From Athripsodes cinereus (lineage: Eukaryota > Arthropoda > Insecta > Trichoptera > Leptoceridae), in NCBI GenBank assembly GCA_947579605.1, contig OX388312.1, forward strand, positions 26,931,313-26,995,312: 64,000 nt of DNA. Direction: 5' to 3'. The position numbers were made by a program, and so were the translations under genes. A model generated the notes under the pieces. That model saw only the letters and a list, made by a program, of their open reading frames with translations. It was not told where the DNA came from and searched no databases. This document shows, in pieces, positions 42,222-53,140 of the stretch. Every line of letters begins with the position of its first letter. The stretch's first letter is position 1.

Positions 42222-42461
42222 GGCCGGTGTGGCGCAGAGGTAACGCTCTTGCCTTTGAATCACGAGGTCCCGGATTCGATTTCCGGCCAGGGCAAAATGA
42301 AGAATGACCTTTTTCGAATGGTACCGGGTCTGGGTGTTACATGTTTATGTGTTTAGTGCATTGTATAATATCGTCGTGTTAGTACCTACCCATGTTACAA
42401 GATTCAATCTTAGTTTGGAACTAGCTCGATCTGTGTCAATACGTGTCTATCCATGTAATTA
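42222..42461 (+). repeat. S1 tRNA-derived SINE, full copy
   Basis: GGCCGGTGTGGCGCAGAGG TAACGC (A box at 42230-42244), GGATTCGATTTCCGGCC (B box at about 42272), then GGCAAAATGAAGAATGACC, GTCTGGGTGTTACATG, GTGTTAGTACC and AACTAGCTCGATCTGTGT. This copy is in sense orientation. The tail is not a clean homopolymer. Confidence 0.82.
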
Positions 42462-43551
42462 AAATGATACATGTATCCAAAATGTAAACAAAATAAAAGA
42501 AAATTGTACATAAAAATCAGAAATATGATGACGTCTAGAAACTATTGGGCATTCAAGATAGTAAGCCCAGAGATCACTGATACCAGAGTTGTCTGAAAAT
42601 TATTCTCCCTCTCGAATGGGGCATCCTAGAGCTATAATAAGTAGCAGTGACCCACAGTTTGACAATAATTTCATTTAAATATGTGTAAGAAGCAAATGTA
42701 TTTTGCTGAGAAAACATTGATCGCTCATACTGAAAAATGACATCTCGTGACATAGTGCAGTTTCGCTACGACATACAGGATAGGTAGTTATATTCTAGAT
42801 ATAAAATGATATGCATTAATATTATTAAATTTTATTGTGTAATAGGTATATGGAATATTTTTAATATCATAATACTAATATTGTACTTAATATTATGTAA
42901 TTTCATCTAATATCATGAGTTTGACGGAAGATAAATATTGTGAATATGTTTTTTTTTATAATACCTCACATGGAGACTTGAACAAATTTGATTTCTCGTA
43001 TTTTTCATCTTCCTTAGATATCTCATCACAGTTAGATATTGGAGACTATTTGATTACTTTATTTTTCTAACACTGTAATAATATTCAAAAAATTGACTAA
43101 GTTGACGCTCGTTTTGTAAAACTCCATATTAGTTTATAGAAATAAACACAAAATGTTTGTGTTTAACTTTATTTCATAATAAGTATGTACAGTAATCTGG
43201 TTCAGACTTACAAAGTCAATGAAATTGACAATTACTTTGTAATTTGAAACCAGGTTGCTGTGCCTATCATTGAATATAGTAAAACTCAAACAGTTCGGAT
43301 TTATTTTCATAAATTATTTACTGTTATAACCTCATCAATTTTTTCCCGAAAGTTTCATGTTATTGGTTTTTGAATCTAACTTTCTACTTACTTGTTGCTT
43401 AAAGTTTTAAAGGATATTCAATTAATATTTGAATTTAATTTTGTATTTTTACACTAATTAATACAACGTAATACCAAAAATATTTGTTGTTGAATAAATA
43501 CACAATTTAATCCCACGAAATTTACCTCCATCATTCCTCGCACTGCATCCC
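42462..43551. other. No gene seen
   Basis: AT-rich sequence without a supported feature. Confidence 0.5.
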
Positions 43552-43809
43552 TCATTTAAAGTTAATGTGAGGTTCAGGGACTGTGCAGGGGGCACTCCGT
43601 CCTCCCTGGACACTCCGATGAATGCGGAGAGGGAGATAGAGAGTCTTACAGGCAGATGCCTTCAGGGAGAACATAAATTTGGAGTTGAACAAAACTTTTC
43701 TCCCAGTTTCAGACAGTACTACATAGGTACTACATCGATTTTGTAATTTAGTTTCAACTCGTTGCTGAACGATGGGGTCATTCCATGTAAAGTCAATTTC
43801 ATTCCCCAA
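43552..43809 (-). other. Unassigned 85-codon frame in a GC-richer block
   Basis: The minus-strand frame starts MGNEIDFTWNDPIVQQ and ends PCTVPEPHINFK. Local GC is higher than in the flanks. No motif, splice signal or relative in this window supports it. It could be a transposase scrap, an exon relic or chance. Confidence 0.15.
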
Positions 43810-43914
43810 AATTGTTTAATGTAACAAACTTAAATAGAATAAAGTTGTATTAGTGTAAAACCATGTGAACAACTAAGTCATCAAACCTCTCCTGAAATCG
43901 TCATAGTTAGCTAT

Positions 43915-44075
43915 ATTCACTTCCTGTCTTTGCACACGTTTTTTGCTTCTATCACATCTGTGCAATTTCTCATACATACTCTCTTGTTCATTGAACTCAA
44001 CACGTATTCGTCTTTCAGGATCTGGTCTACAAGGTCTAGCCGCATAGTCCTCAACTGGTCACGTTTCGGAATCCA
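43915..44075 (-). pseudogene. Family A LINE, diverged fragment
   Basis: Colinear with 1060-1170: TTTGCTTCTATCACATCTGT, GCAATTTCTCATACATACTC, TTGTTCA...CTCAACACG and AGGATCTGGTCTACAAGGTC. Only the 3' coding tail and UTR part is present, and it is frame-broken. Confidence 0.65.
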
Positions 44076-44119
44076 TTTCTTTCATCCATGTATATATATT
44101 TTCATCACTCTGTTCTCAA

Positions 44120-44240
44120 GATAATTGAAAAAAAAAACAATATGTAGTTAACTTCCAAATGACTTTATTAACTTCGCGTACTAGTATTCGGAGACTCTCG
44201 TCTCCATCATCAGGCGATTAGTAAATTCATTAAGCCAAAA
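44120..44240 (-). mobile_element. Penelope-like element end
   Basis: On the minus strand, the hammerhead motif is followed by AGTTAATAAAGTCATTTGGA and AGTTAACTACATATTG. That is colinear with the 36-kb ends (AATAAATAAAGTCAATAGTG, ATAACTATATATCG). No PLE coding sequence is nearby; this is a lone terminal fragment. Confidence 0.55.
44174..44217 (-). ncRNA. Hammerhead-ribozyme-like motif
   Basis: Minus strand: TCGC (stem I), CTGATGA, then T and stem II GGAGAC/GTCTCC closed by a GAGA (GNRA) loop, GAA, stem III TAC-TA-GTA, C at the cleavage position, and GCGA pairing perfectly with TCGC. The core residues fit, but the 15.1-16.1 pair is U-A rather than the usual A-U, which may lower activity. Compared with 36 kb, stems II and III differ in sequence but keep pairing. 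Confidence 0.62.
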
Positions 44241-44659
44241 ACATTGACGTGAGATCATTTACTTTTTATAGACAGTTAAAGGAGTTTCACATAAAAGCAT
44301 CAATGGACGATGCCAAAAAAAAAATACTTAAATATTCATGATTATGTTTAAAATACATGTTTTCAGCCTGAATCATTTCATTTTTACTTGAACAAGAAAT
44401 GCGAAAAATAAAATGTTAAAATGTTACATTCTCCTGGAACAACCCCTTTGAACATTGAAGCATATAGTACATTTCCCATTGGATACCTGTACAGATAACA
44501 ATATTATTTAAACTAAGAACTCTTTACTTTGTACATACCTTGGTATGTACCAATACTGTATAATATATTATTTAATATCTACCATTCACCCCACACCTAC
44601 CTTCGATTCACTGAAACAATGCAAGACACATTATCTTAAAAATAAGTCAAGTTAAAATA
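44241..44659. other. No gene seen
   Basis: AT-rich sequence without a supported feature. Confidence 0.5.
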
Positions 44660-44775
44660 TTCATTAATTCATTCGTTACTAAACATTGATTAAAGAAATT
44701 TTACATAAAAATAAATTCGTATTAAAAACAGTCAATAAACAGAAGGCGAGTTCTTCCAACTTACCCAAAATTAGT
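44660..44775 (-). repeat. R2 dispersed repeat
   Basis: TTCATTCGTTACTAAACATT, ATTTTACATAAAAATAAATT, AGAAGGCGAGTTCTTCCAAC and TTACCCAAAATT follow R2 order in reverse, with a small deletion of the GCGATC segment. Confidence 0.6.
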
Positions 44776-44834
44776 ATGGAATGCACCTGCCATTTCTACC
44801 TTTTTATTGGTTAAAAAGTTTATTTGATTCTCAT

Positions 44835-46310
44835 CTGGAATCCCCGCCAAAGAATAGTTCTCCCACTGTTTTCTGTAATTTTTTTGAGTTTCCTGTAAAA
44901 GGCAGGTAGAATATCTCCAGAAATAATGTAACATCTACAATTTAGGTCAATATCAGTGTAATGTGGTGAGTGTAATGTATCATCTAGGTCTAGAATATCT
45001 CCAGAAATAATGTAACATCTACAATATAGATCAATATCAGTGTAATGTGGTCAGTGTAATGTATCATCTAGGTGTAGAATATCTCCAGAAATAATGTAAC
45101 ATCTACAATTTAGGTCAATATCAGTGTAATGTGGTGAGTGTAATGTATCATCTAGGTCTAGAATATCTCCAGAAATAATGTAACATCTACAATTTAGATC
45201 AATATCAGTGTAATGTGGTCAGTGTAATGTATCATCTAGGTGTAGAATATCTCCAGAAATAATGTAACATCTACAATTTAGGTCAATATCAGTGTAATGT
45301 GGTGAGTGTAATGTATCATCTAGGTCTAGAATATCTCCAGAAATAATGTAACATCTACAATTTAGATCAATATCAGTGTAATGTGGTCAGTGTAATGTAT
45401 CATCTAGGTGTAGAATATCTCCAGAAATAATGTAACATCTACAATTTAGGTCAATATCAGTGTAATGTGGTGAGTGTAATGTATCATCTAGGTCTAGAAT
45501 ATCTCCAGAAATAATGTAACATCTACAATTTAGATCAATATCAGTGTAATGTGGTCAGTGTAATGTATCATCTAGGTGTAGAATATCTCCAGAAATAATG
45601 TAACATCTACAATTTAGGTCAGTATCAGTGTAATGTGTCATCTAGGTGTAGAATATCTCCATAAATAATGTAACATCTACAATTTAGATCAATATCAGTG
45701 TAATGTGGTCAGTGTAATGTATCATCTAGGTGTAGAATATCTCCAGAAATAATGTAACATCTACAATTTAGGTCAATATCAGTGTAATGTGGTGAGTGTA
45801 ATGTATCATCTAGGTCTAGAATATCTCCAGAAATAATGTAACATCTACAATTTAGATCAATATCAGTGTAATGTGGTCAGTGTAATGTATCATCTAGGTG
45901 TAGAATATCTCCAGAAATAATGTAACATCTACAATTTAGGTCAGTATCAGTGTAATGTGGTCAGTGTAATGTGTGATCTAGGTGTAGAATATCTCCAGAA
46001 ATAATGTAACATCTACAATTTAGGTCAGTATCAGTGTAATGTGGTCAGTATAATGTGTCATCTTCAATTCAGGTGTAGAATATCTCCAGAAATAATGTAA
46101 CATCTACAATTTAGGTCAGAGACGCGTCACCATCTTCAATCAAGGTGTAGAATATCTCCAGAAATAATTTGACATCTTCGATTAAGGTCAGAGACGCGTC
46201 ACCCATCCTAAATGTATTTTTTCTTATCGGTCCAAAAAGCACGACTTGCATGTTTATCACAAGCAATTAGTCCACAGGATACCCCAATTATGGAATATGT
46301 AGGGATGTTA
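44835..46310 (+). repeat. R1 SINE-like repeat expanded by an internal tandem array
   Basis: The R1 head (GGAATCCCCGCCAAAGAATA, TTTCCTGTAAAAGGCAGG) lies at 44838-44906, and the R1 3' half (CACCCATCCTAAATGTATTT, ACTTGCATGTTTATCACAAG, AGTCCACAGGATACCCCAAT) lies at 46190-46300. The 1.3 kb between them is an 84-bp tandem array whose right-most units grade into ordinary R1 sequence, so the array was amplified from R1's own middle segment. Confidence 0.8.
44907..46199 (+). repeat. 84-bp tandem array with alternating A/B monomers (168-bp higher-order unit)
   Basis: About 15.6 units beginning TAGAATATCTCCAGAAATAA. Units 1-8 (44907-45578) alternate strictly between type A (G at position 40, G at 62, C at 84) and type B (A, C, G). 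Unit 9 is a 70-bp deletion variant, units 10-12 run B-A-B, and 13-16 are diverged (84, 91, 72 and partial). The last units carry AGACGCGTCACC and lead into R1. No coding; there is no open frame across the array. Confidence 0.92.
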
Positions 46311-46339
46311 TAGATATGTAAATAATAACATCTCACAAA

Positions 46340-46430
46340 ATACTTACTTACGGATTGCTAAACTTCTTCACTCCACTGCTGGATACAGGGCTCTCAAAAA
46401 TTTTCCATGCTAGATAATATGTCACAGAAG
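46340..46430 (-). pseudogene. Family C LINE, 3' tip
   Basis: ACTTACTTACGGATTGCTAA, CTTCTTCACTCCACTGCTGG and ATACAGGGCTCTCAAAAATT match the 3' end of the family C copy at 54600-54665, including the GTAA-type tail. Confidence 0.6.
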
Positions 46431-47248
46431 GCAAATTAATCGCTAGATTGCAATATCATCTAACGAACCCTTCCGATTATTATTGAATTGTGGAAGGCCA
46501 AATAAATAAATCCATCATACTTTGTTCTTTGGACTCCTGAAATATCCAGGAAAATTTGTTATTTGAACATTCTGCATACTTTGTTACATGAGCGAAATCA
46601 AGTTGAAAACTATTCAAGAATAAAAGATTATTGGTTGGTTCCATTAAAGCAGATAAAATTACTTAAACAATAAACTCATTTCAATTTAAGAAATTCCTTT
46701 TTCTTTTTAAGTAGTTTCATAAAAAATAAAAATCCGAAATGTAAAAAAAATATTTTCGAAATTCCTTGCGGGAAATTGTTTGTTGAAACTGATGATGAAC
46801 AATGCGATGGTTATCAAGATAACATTTTCTAGGCATTATTGTAAATATTGTATAATTATATGTATATAATAACATTTGGTGTTCCAAAATTTAACTGAGT
46901 TAAAGTCTTCAAATTTAAAGCAAATTGTGAAACTTTAATTTCACATACATAAAGATAAATAAACTTTACCTTTTATGAAATTGGATGTTAGATGTATAGA
47001 GGCTTAGTTTCACACGTACAAGTATAACATAGTACAAAGAACACATTATTGTTATCCTAAAAACTCTGTTAATGTGTCTAGAATGAAAACATTTTAATCT
47101 ACATACCGCAACCCGGAGATTAAACAAATGAAAATGTATCAAAACAATAACATGAAAATCCCTACTAACACTTCAAATATACAGTGCAGTAAGCCCTTTG
47201 AGTCCAAATTCATGCAAATAACTTTTATGATGAATAAAAAATATATTT
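46431..47248. other. No gene seen
   Basis: AT-rich sequence without a supported feature. Confidence 0.5.
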
Positions 47249-47482
47249 ACTGTGTCAGTGTTTAGGTAGTAGAATTCCATAATGATATTAAAAAAACAAA
47301 TGTTTTCTTCTAGTGTAGGTAGGTATATTTTTTTATTGAGAGAGACATTTTTGTCTTATAATGACATTGTCAATCTTGTCAATGTAAAAAAACATTGTCA
47401 ATCAGATTAACAATATCCTTATAAGACGAAAGACCACTCTCTCAATAAAGAACGTACCTATAGTAAAAGAAATCATTTGTTT
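47249..47482. mobile_element. Foldback element sharing sequence with the 57-kb array
   Basis: Left block 47249-47282 (ACTGTGTCAGTGTTTAGGTA, GTAGAATTCCATA) is 33/34 identical to 57288-57321. Inverted arms of about 55 bp then run 47294-47482 (AAACAAATG...TTTATTGAGAGAG and its complement). Each arm carries the core GATTGACAATGTC...TATAAGAC...GTCTCTCTC found in the 108-bp units. Non-coding. Confidence 0.7.
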
Positions 47483-50400
47483 ATTAATTTCAAGCAAAAT
47501 ACAATATTTAGAGACGCAGTATCTACTAATTTGTTCGTCGATTCAAATTTCATTCGAATTTGGTGATATCGTTTTAAAAATATCCTCAAATATTTGAGTT
47601 ATTTCGAAACAATAATACTCGCTTTATGTGGATATTTCTCAAATAAAATAAGCAAATCATGTCTTTCAAATAAAACCCCTCAATTAATTAATAATACTAT
47701 TAAATATCTTTAACTCTTATATTTTTTTTATAATATATGACAACCTGATGGGCTACGAAATATTCAAAATAAAAAAATAATTAATTAATTTGTATACACT
47801 TTTAAATTGAGCAATGTATGGTTACTTGTGATGTGATTATAAATGTTTTCATTTTTTTGTATGTTTGAAGTGTAGGTACCTATCTGGTAATGAATAAATA
47901 CATAAGTTTTGTAAGAAGTATTATTTTTAGATCTGGATATCTACTCAAAGAGAAAAAGTGAACTGTCATACACAATAATATTATATAAGAGACTTTGCCT
48001 TCTTTATTTTTTTAATGTGTAATGAAATACTTATAATTTTAAAAATAAATACAAAATTTTGACGCACATCCTTCCTGCAACAGATTTCTATTCACCTTTA
48101 ACAATGTAAGCTTGTACCAAATATTGTTGATACCTGGCTATTGTTTGGGAACACAAACCATTTGTTCGGTGCACGAGTGAAAAACATAAAAAAATGTGTA
48201 AGTATCAAAAGCACCAATTCGTTAACAGCGTTTCATATTATTGAAGATGTTATGGGTATACACATTTTTTTTTGTTATAGATACAAAACCTATTCGGATA
48301 ATAATCTCGGTAAAAATTTTACTACATAATGAAATTTGCAACAATAACACGTTGAAACATCTTTTCTAATATCTCAATATTATCTCTTAAAAATGACGGA
48401 GTTCGTGTTATGTTGTTGATATACTTATTTGAAAGAGAAATGAATATATTTGACTTTACATTACATATACGTCACATAATTATACAGAAAGTATTAATTT
48501 TGTAGTAAAATAAATTAAAAAATATATCCAATATAAAATGAAATAATGCATTTTTTTATCAGAAATTTAATACAAAAGTTATTAAAACATAATGTGTCAT
48601 ATTCCCGGAGAGATTATTGGCTGTTTGGCAAAAATGTAATGAAAGAATATTATAAAATAAAATATATACCTATACTAAGAAAGAAATAATTTAACCATCA
48701 AAAATAAACAAACTAAAAAAGGAATCCATGCTAAGGAAAACCGACCCTCAGGCAAATCAGATCAACCAATATTGTTTCTAATGTAGGTACATACTACATA
48801 AGTAGCCTTTTATATTATATTATCTGTATTAACAGAATAATATAAACATGCAATACAAACAATACTTGCAATGTTCTATAAAAAAGCGAAATTGGTTTGC
48901 TAAGGGATTCGCGATAGTAAAATTATCTGAAATTTGATTGCCGCTTTAGTTATCTAACAACGTCTAGATAAAAAAAAAATAATCAAGAAACAGTTATAAT
49001 TTTTTTATTTGTAAACTTATTGCCTAATAGCAACAATATCTTCCAGCTTAAAAGATATTATTTTATGAAAAAAATTAGTTCGAAAAGTCTGAATCTGAAA
49101 AAACTACCCACCACCTCTGCCTAATTTTACCTACATTATTAATAATATGAAACCTTTTAAGTAATAATGTAGAAACTAATGAAATGAAATAAACAACAGT
49201 TTGAAATTAAGTAAACATAATGGTTTGTTTTCCAGTTCTTCCTGATTTCATTTGTTATTCACGATATTATAAATAATAAAGTTTTTCTGCAAATTTAATT
49301 ATTTTCTTTGTACCACAATATGGATACTAGTTATTAGATTAGATTAAACCTTTTAACGACCGAACTATTCCAGGCTTCGAAAACGTCCAGGATACTGTGT
49401 CCAGGTGTACTTAACAAAGAAAGAGTGTCAGACGAGTATTGATATTGTTAGGTCGGTGTGAAGTATGATCAATTACAAACAGGATTTTTTTATTAAATTG
49501 ATGTCCAAAAAGAATATTTGTAATTGGTGGCATGGCAAAAAATAATACAATCAATCAACAAACATTATAAAACTTTCAAAGTTTCAAATTCATTCTTTTT
49601 TTATTAAAAATTAGTCCCTTCAATTCAAAGCGAATTTACACACAAATGATCATTGGATTGATTATATATCATAATTTTGGTATGAAAAATGTATAGGTCC
49701 AACATTCAGAAAATCGGTAAAGAAATCTAATTGCATTGAAAAACTGGCAACACACAAAAATTTGAAAAAAACAGTAAATATTCAAATACCTACCCCATCT
49801 CTTTTATTGAAGCTTATTAGTAATCCCCTATTGTCTTAACTCTTTCAACTATCATTTGTCTTAAATTTCCTTACCACTTCTTTTACTAAATATTATAGCC
49901 TGTTGTTTTTATATTAACCTTAATTTTTTACTCAGTTTTCTTGACTATCTTGACGAAAGCACATAACAATATATTAATTACTATATAAAAGTGAAAAATA
50001 AACAATCTTTTTGTTTTAATACATTTTTCAAATTCTTATTGTTAACTATTATAACATTTTCAAAGACGATCGCCGATTATTGTATAGGTAAATATTCTTT
50101 CAAAAAATCCTTTTAATATTTGATATTTCCACGTACATGTCAGTATGTGTATTGTTGGCAGTAGTGTATTATGTCTAAATCCTTTTTACAGGTAATGCAG
50201 ACCCTTGGCTTAACCTAATTGCGAGTAATGTGTTTCTGAGTGTACCTGTACCTCACTGTTAATACTTTGTTTAATAATAGATTCTACATAATAACAATAT
50301 TGTAAATCCACCTGTATAAATTCTTATTTACCTCATTTTAACCATCTTTAATTTCTCATTGTGGTACAATCCAAACAAACAAAATTAACCACAAACATAA

Positions 50401-50547
50401 TTGAGAAACAGTTAGCAGTAAAACATATATTCATTTCATAGGATAAAATACATATGTTTTTCTAATAGATGTAGAACGTACGTAATAGATTCGAGCAAAA
50501 ATATGTAACTGATAATATAATTATTATCATGGGTAATGATAAAAATA
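47483..50547. other. No gene seen (3 kb)
   Basis: Very AT-rich. No ORF, RNA gene or recognised repeat is supported. AAAT- and A-rich stretches are common but none forms a clear array. Confidence 0.5.
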
Positions 50548-50690
50548 GTTGGGTAAACTGGGTGTTACATGTATATGTATGTGTAGTGCACTGTATATGT
50601 GTGTATCGTCGCGTTAGTACGCATAATACAAAACTCATCTTAGTTTGGGACTAGCCCGATCTGTGTGAATTGTCTATGTATGTTATGTGA
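50548..50690 (+). repeat. S1 SINE, 3' part
   Basis: ACTGGGTGTTACATGTATAT, GTAGTGCACTGTATATGTGT, GTATCGTCGCGTTAGTACGC, GTTTGGGACTAGCCCGATCT and GTGAATTGTCTATGTATG. The tRNA-like head is missing. The following family A fragment starts directly after it. Confidence 0.75.
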
Positions 50691-50795
50691 TAAAAAAAAA
50701 CTTTGCGAGATAGAGGATGAGGAAATCAGCAGAATGAGCTGACGTAAGACGAGTATTGTAGATAGAATGCGTGTAAATATTATTATACGATGTAT
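50691..50795 (+). pseudogene. Family A LINE fragment
   Basis: AAAACTTTGCGAGATAGAGG, AATCAGCAGAATGAGC, GAGTATTGTAGATAGAATGC and GTGTAAATA match, in sense orientation, the LRDRVRNEDIRRMS...VVDRMRVNK segment of the copy at 17.5 kb. Frames are broken. Confidence 0.65.
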
Positions 50796-51110
50796 TGAGA
50801 TTATTGTTGTAAATACAGCAATGATTGTAAAGCAAATAGAATGATGTGTATGTATTGGTTTTATTTACCTATACTTGTAACAGTTTTTATTTTTTTAATA
50901 TTTGCGTACTCGTACATCATCTTTGTAATCAACTAATGTTTTTTGATATGTTTTGATTTTATTTACTTCCACTGTGTTAATGTTTTTATATTTTGGTTTT
51001 ATATGTATACTTGGTTATATTATTATGTGAACGATATTAATTTGTAAACCTTTATTGTCAGTGGCCAATGTGCCGTTTATGATGAATAAATAAATAAAAT
51101 AAAATAAATA
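50796..51110 (+). other. AT-rich stretch ending like a retroelement 3' UTR
   Basis: It ends GCCGTTTATGATGAATAAAT, AAATAAAATAAAATAAAT (51072-51109), similar to the ending at 25966-25996. No coding part was identified. Confidence 0.35.
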
Positions 51111-51162
51111 AGTTGCAATAGTTTGGAATCTCACATACGAGATCACAATTATCATTTACAAT

Positions 51163-51300
51163 TCAACGATGAAGCATTCCATCTATCCCGAATGTATTTA
51201 ACGTTTATTGTTTCAGAGAGGACAATTTACGTGCTTATTACATACAGTTAGTCAGCTGGCTACCCTCCTTGTAGGAATACCGTGATGGTGTAGTGTGGTG
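51163..51300 (+). repeat. R1 SINE-like repeat, 3' half
   Basis: CCATCTATCCCGAATGTATT, AGAGAGGACAATTTACGTGC, AGTTAGTCAGCTGGCTACCC, TCCTTGTAGGAATACCGTGA and TGGTGTAGTGTGG. The tail is GTGTGG-type. Confidence 0.75.
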
Positions 51301-51337
51301 TGTGAATATGAAATATTTGTTAAATTTTCTCTACATA

Positions 51338-51600
51338 ATTTATTTATGTATTCTTTACTGTACATTGATCACAATGCATACCCTCCTTTACACGAGACTT
51401 GTCTCTATAAGGAGGATGTTTAGATTTAAGTTTTATCAAATAGTCTATGTATTGTAATGTCTGTATAATTATTGTTAAATAAAATAAATAAAAAAAAAAA
51501 AAAAAAAAATATCTACAATCCCATAGCAAAAATCTATTCAAATACGAAAGCGAGTTTATCGCGAAGGTGCGATCTTTTCCGACTACCCCAAATACGATTA
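51338..51600 (-). repeat. R2 dispersed repeat, interrupted
   Basis: The R2 tail end (TTATGTATTCTTTACTGTAC, ATTGATCAC) lies at 51342-51372 and the R2 head (GAAAGCGAGTTTATCGCGAA, GGTGCGATCTTTTCCGACTA) at 51546-51585. Between them is a plus-strand A-tailed insert (ACGAGACTTGTCTCTATAAG ... ATAAAATAAATAAA plus about 23 A, ending near 51510). Confidence 0.6.
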
Positions 51601-52448
51601 CAACATAATAAATTAATAATGACGTACGATTATGGCAGATAAACAAAGTACCTATATAAAGTTTTAAAAAAATATACTTATATATTTTAAACATATTTAC
51701 TTAAATGAATAAAATATTTTTTTTAATAGTTTTTACTATTAAAATGAGTAAAGTAATTAAAACATCAACAAATAAACTCTCAAAATAATTTGAATTGTCA
51801 TTAAAAAGCATTGTACGAGTATTAAAATATCTAATTGTTAATAATATACTCTAATCAAAAAATACATCCATATAATATGTACTGCATTAAAATAATGATT
51901 AAATCTCATTCATTCTTTTAACGATCGGCAATATTTCAGTGAATGACATTTTTAGATGCGCATTACATTATCATTCTGAGAGGAGGTACTATCAAAGAAA
52001 AAATATCGATGCAGTTCAACATTAAAATCCCACCAACGCAACGTAATGGATACCTTGTAACGCATGTTTGAGAAAGCCGTATTTTCATTTTTGTGACTAG
52101 CTTGTACAGTACAATTTGACATAAAGTTGAATTAATTTTTTACTTACTTTTTACTCGTAGTCTTACATGAAACAACCTATTGAAAACAAAATTTATTTAA
52201 CAAAATGATAAACTTTTAAATCACCCGTGTGTCAACACTGTCAACGTGTACCTACCTGAACTTATAGTTGAAAAATTGGTTGAATAAATATATTAGAAGT
52301 TCTGGAAATTAGGACATATTTTTTTCGAATAATAACAAGCAATGGGAAATTTTTATAAGCAACTTGGAATTTTTACTAGTAAACAAGTGGTGAAGACTTG
52401 ATGAAAAAAAAAAAGAAATGTTTTTTCCATCATGGAGAAACATGGAGA
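51601..52448. other. No gene seen
   Basis: AT-rich sequence without a supported feature. Confidence 0.5.
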
Positions 52449-52572
52449 TATATTGAGAGAAACGTCTGTCATGTTTCAAGGAAAATGTCAACCATTTCAA
52501 CTCCAAGATTGGCAATGTCGTTAAAAGACGAATGACATCATTCAATAAAAATCTATATGGTAGTAAAAACTT
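52449..52572. mobile_element. Foldback relative of the 57-kb array core
   Basis: GATTGGCAATGTCGTTAAAA, GACGAATGACATCATTCAAT and AAAAATCTATATGGTAGTAA parallel the 108-bp unit (GATTGACAATGTCCTCATAA...). The reverse complement of 52449-52490 (GACAGACGTTTCTCTCAATA) repeats the core in inverted orientation. Diverged and non-coding. Confidence 0.55.
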
Positions 52573-52744
52573 GTTGAACTTGCTGCAGTTGTCATTTTGT
52601 GACCCACTATAGTTTTGTAATAAAGATTTTCATATTAATAAGAGTGAATTAATATTAAAGTCTCTTACTATACACAGCAGTATTTTAATATGTATAATTA
52701 TTTAAAGAGTAATTTCGTAACATTACATTCTTTCTTTATGAGTT

Positions 52745-52860
52745 GCGCTATTATTATTATTATTATTACTGTTTTACATCGCGCAGTGGAGGGTAGAGGC
52801 CGTGAAGGGTTAACTCTCACAGAAACCCACCACCAGAATATATCCAAGTAAGGGTTGTAA
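52745..52860 (-). repeat. Possible retroelement 3' end with TAA tail
   Basis: An ATT/TAA microsatellite (52750-52770 on plus) abuts a GC-rich stretch, CATCGCGCAGTGGAGGGTAG ... CACAGAAACCCACCACC. That arrangement fits a minus-strand element with a TAA tail. No coding evidence; family unknown. Confidence 0.35.
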
Positions 52861-53062
52861 TTCAAAATGTTCATTTTACCTTTTTTAATCCCTTTTTTAT
52901 TAATGATAAATTATTATTATATGCGCCAGAGTTCATATTATTACTACAATACTAGACTTTACACCCGATGCGAATTCTGAAAAAAAATATGCTTGACATT
53001 CCATCCTGTAAACGTATATAATATTATATTAATATTTTCTGGATGGATGGATTGAATCACCA

Positions 53063-53140
53063 GCTTCCATATGTGGAATGACACAAACTATGCACCATCT
53101 GATAAACGAGTGTCCCACACACAGTGATATGTTATACCTA
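53063..53140 (+). pseudogene. LINE C-terminal zinc-cluster fragment
   Basis: The plus strand reads ICGMTQTMHHLINECPTHSD, a C...H...C cluster like the one ending many non-LTR polyproteins (compare the CECG...H...C motif of the intact LINE). Tiny and isolated. Confidence 0.5.

Noticed and set aside
44907..46199. CRISPR-like regular array
   Set aside because: Units are contiguous with no unique spacers, in a eukaryotic genome, and grade into a dispersed repeat. It is a tandem satellite.
51344..51694. A 116-codon minus-strand frame
   Set aside because: It reads through an R2 repeat and a poly(A) run (a phenylalanine stretch), so it is a repeat artefact.
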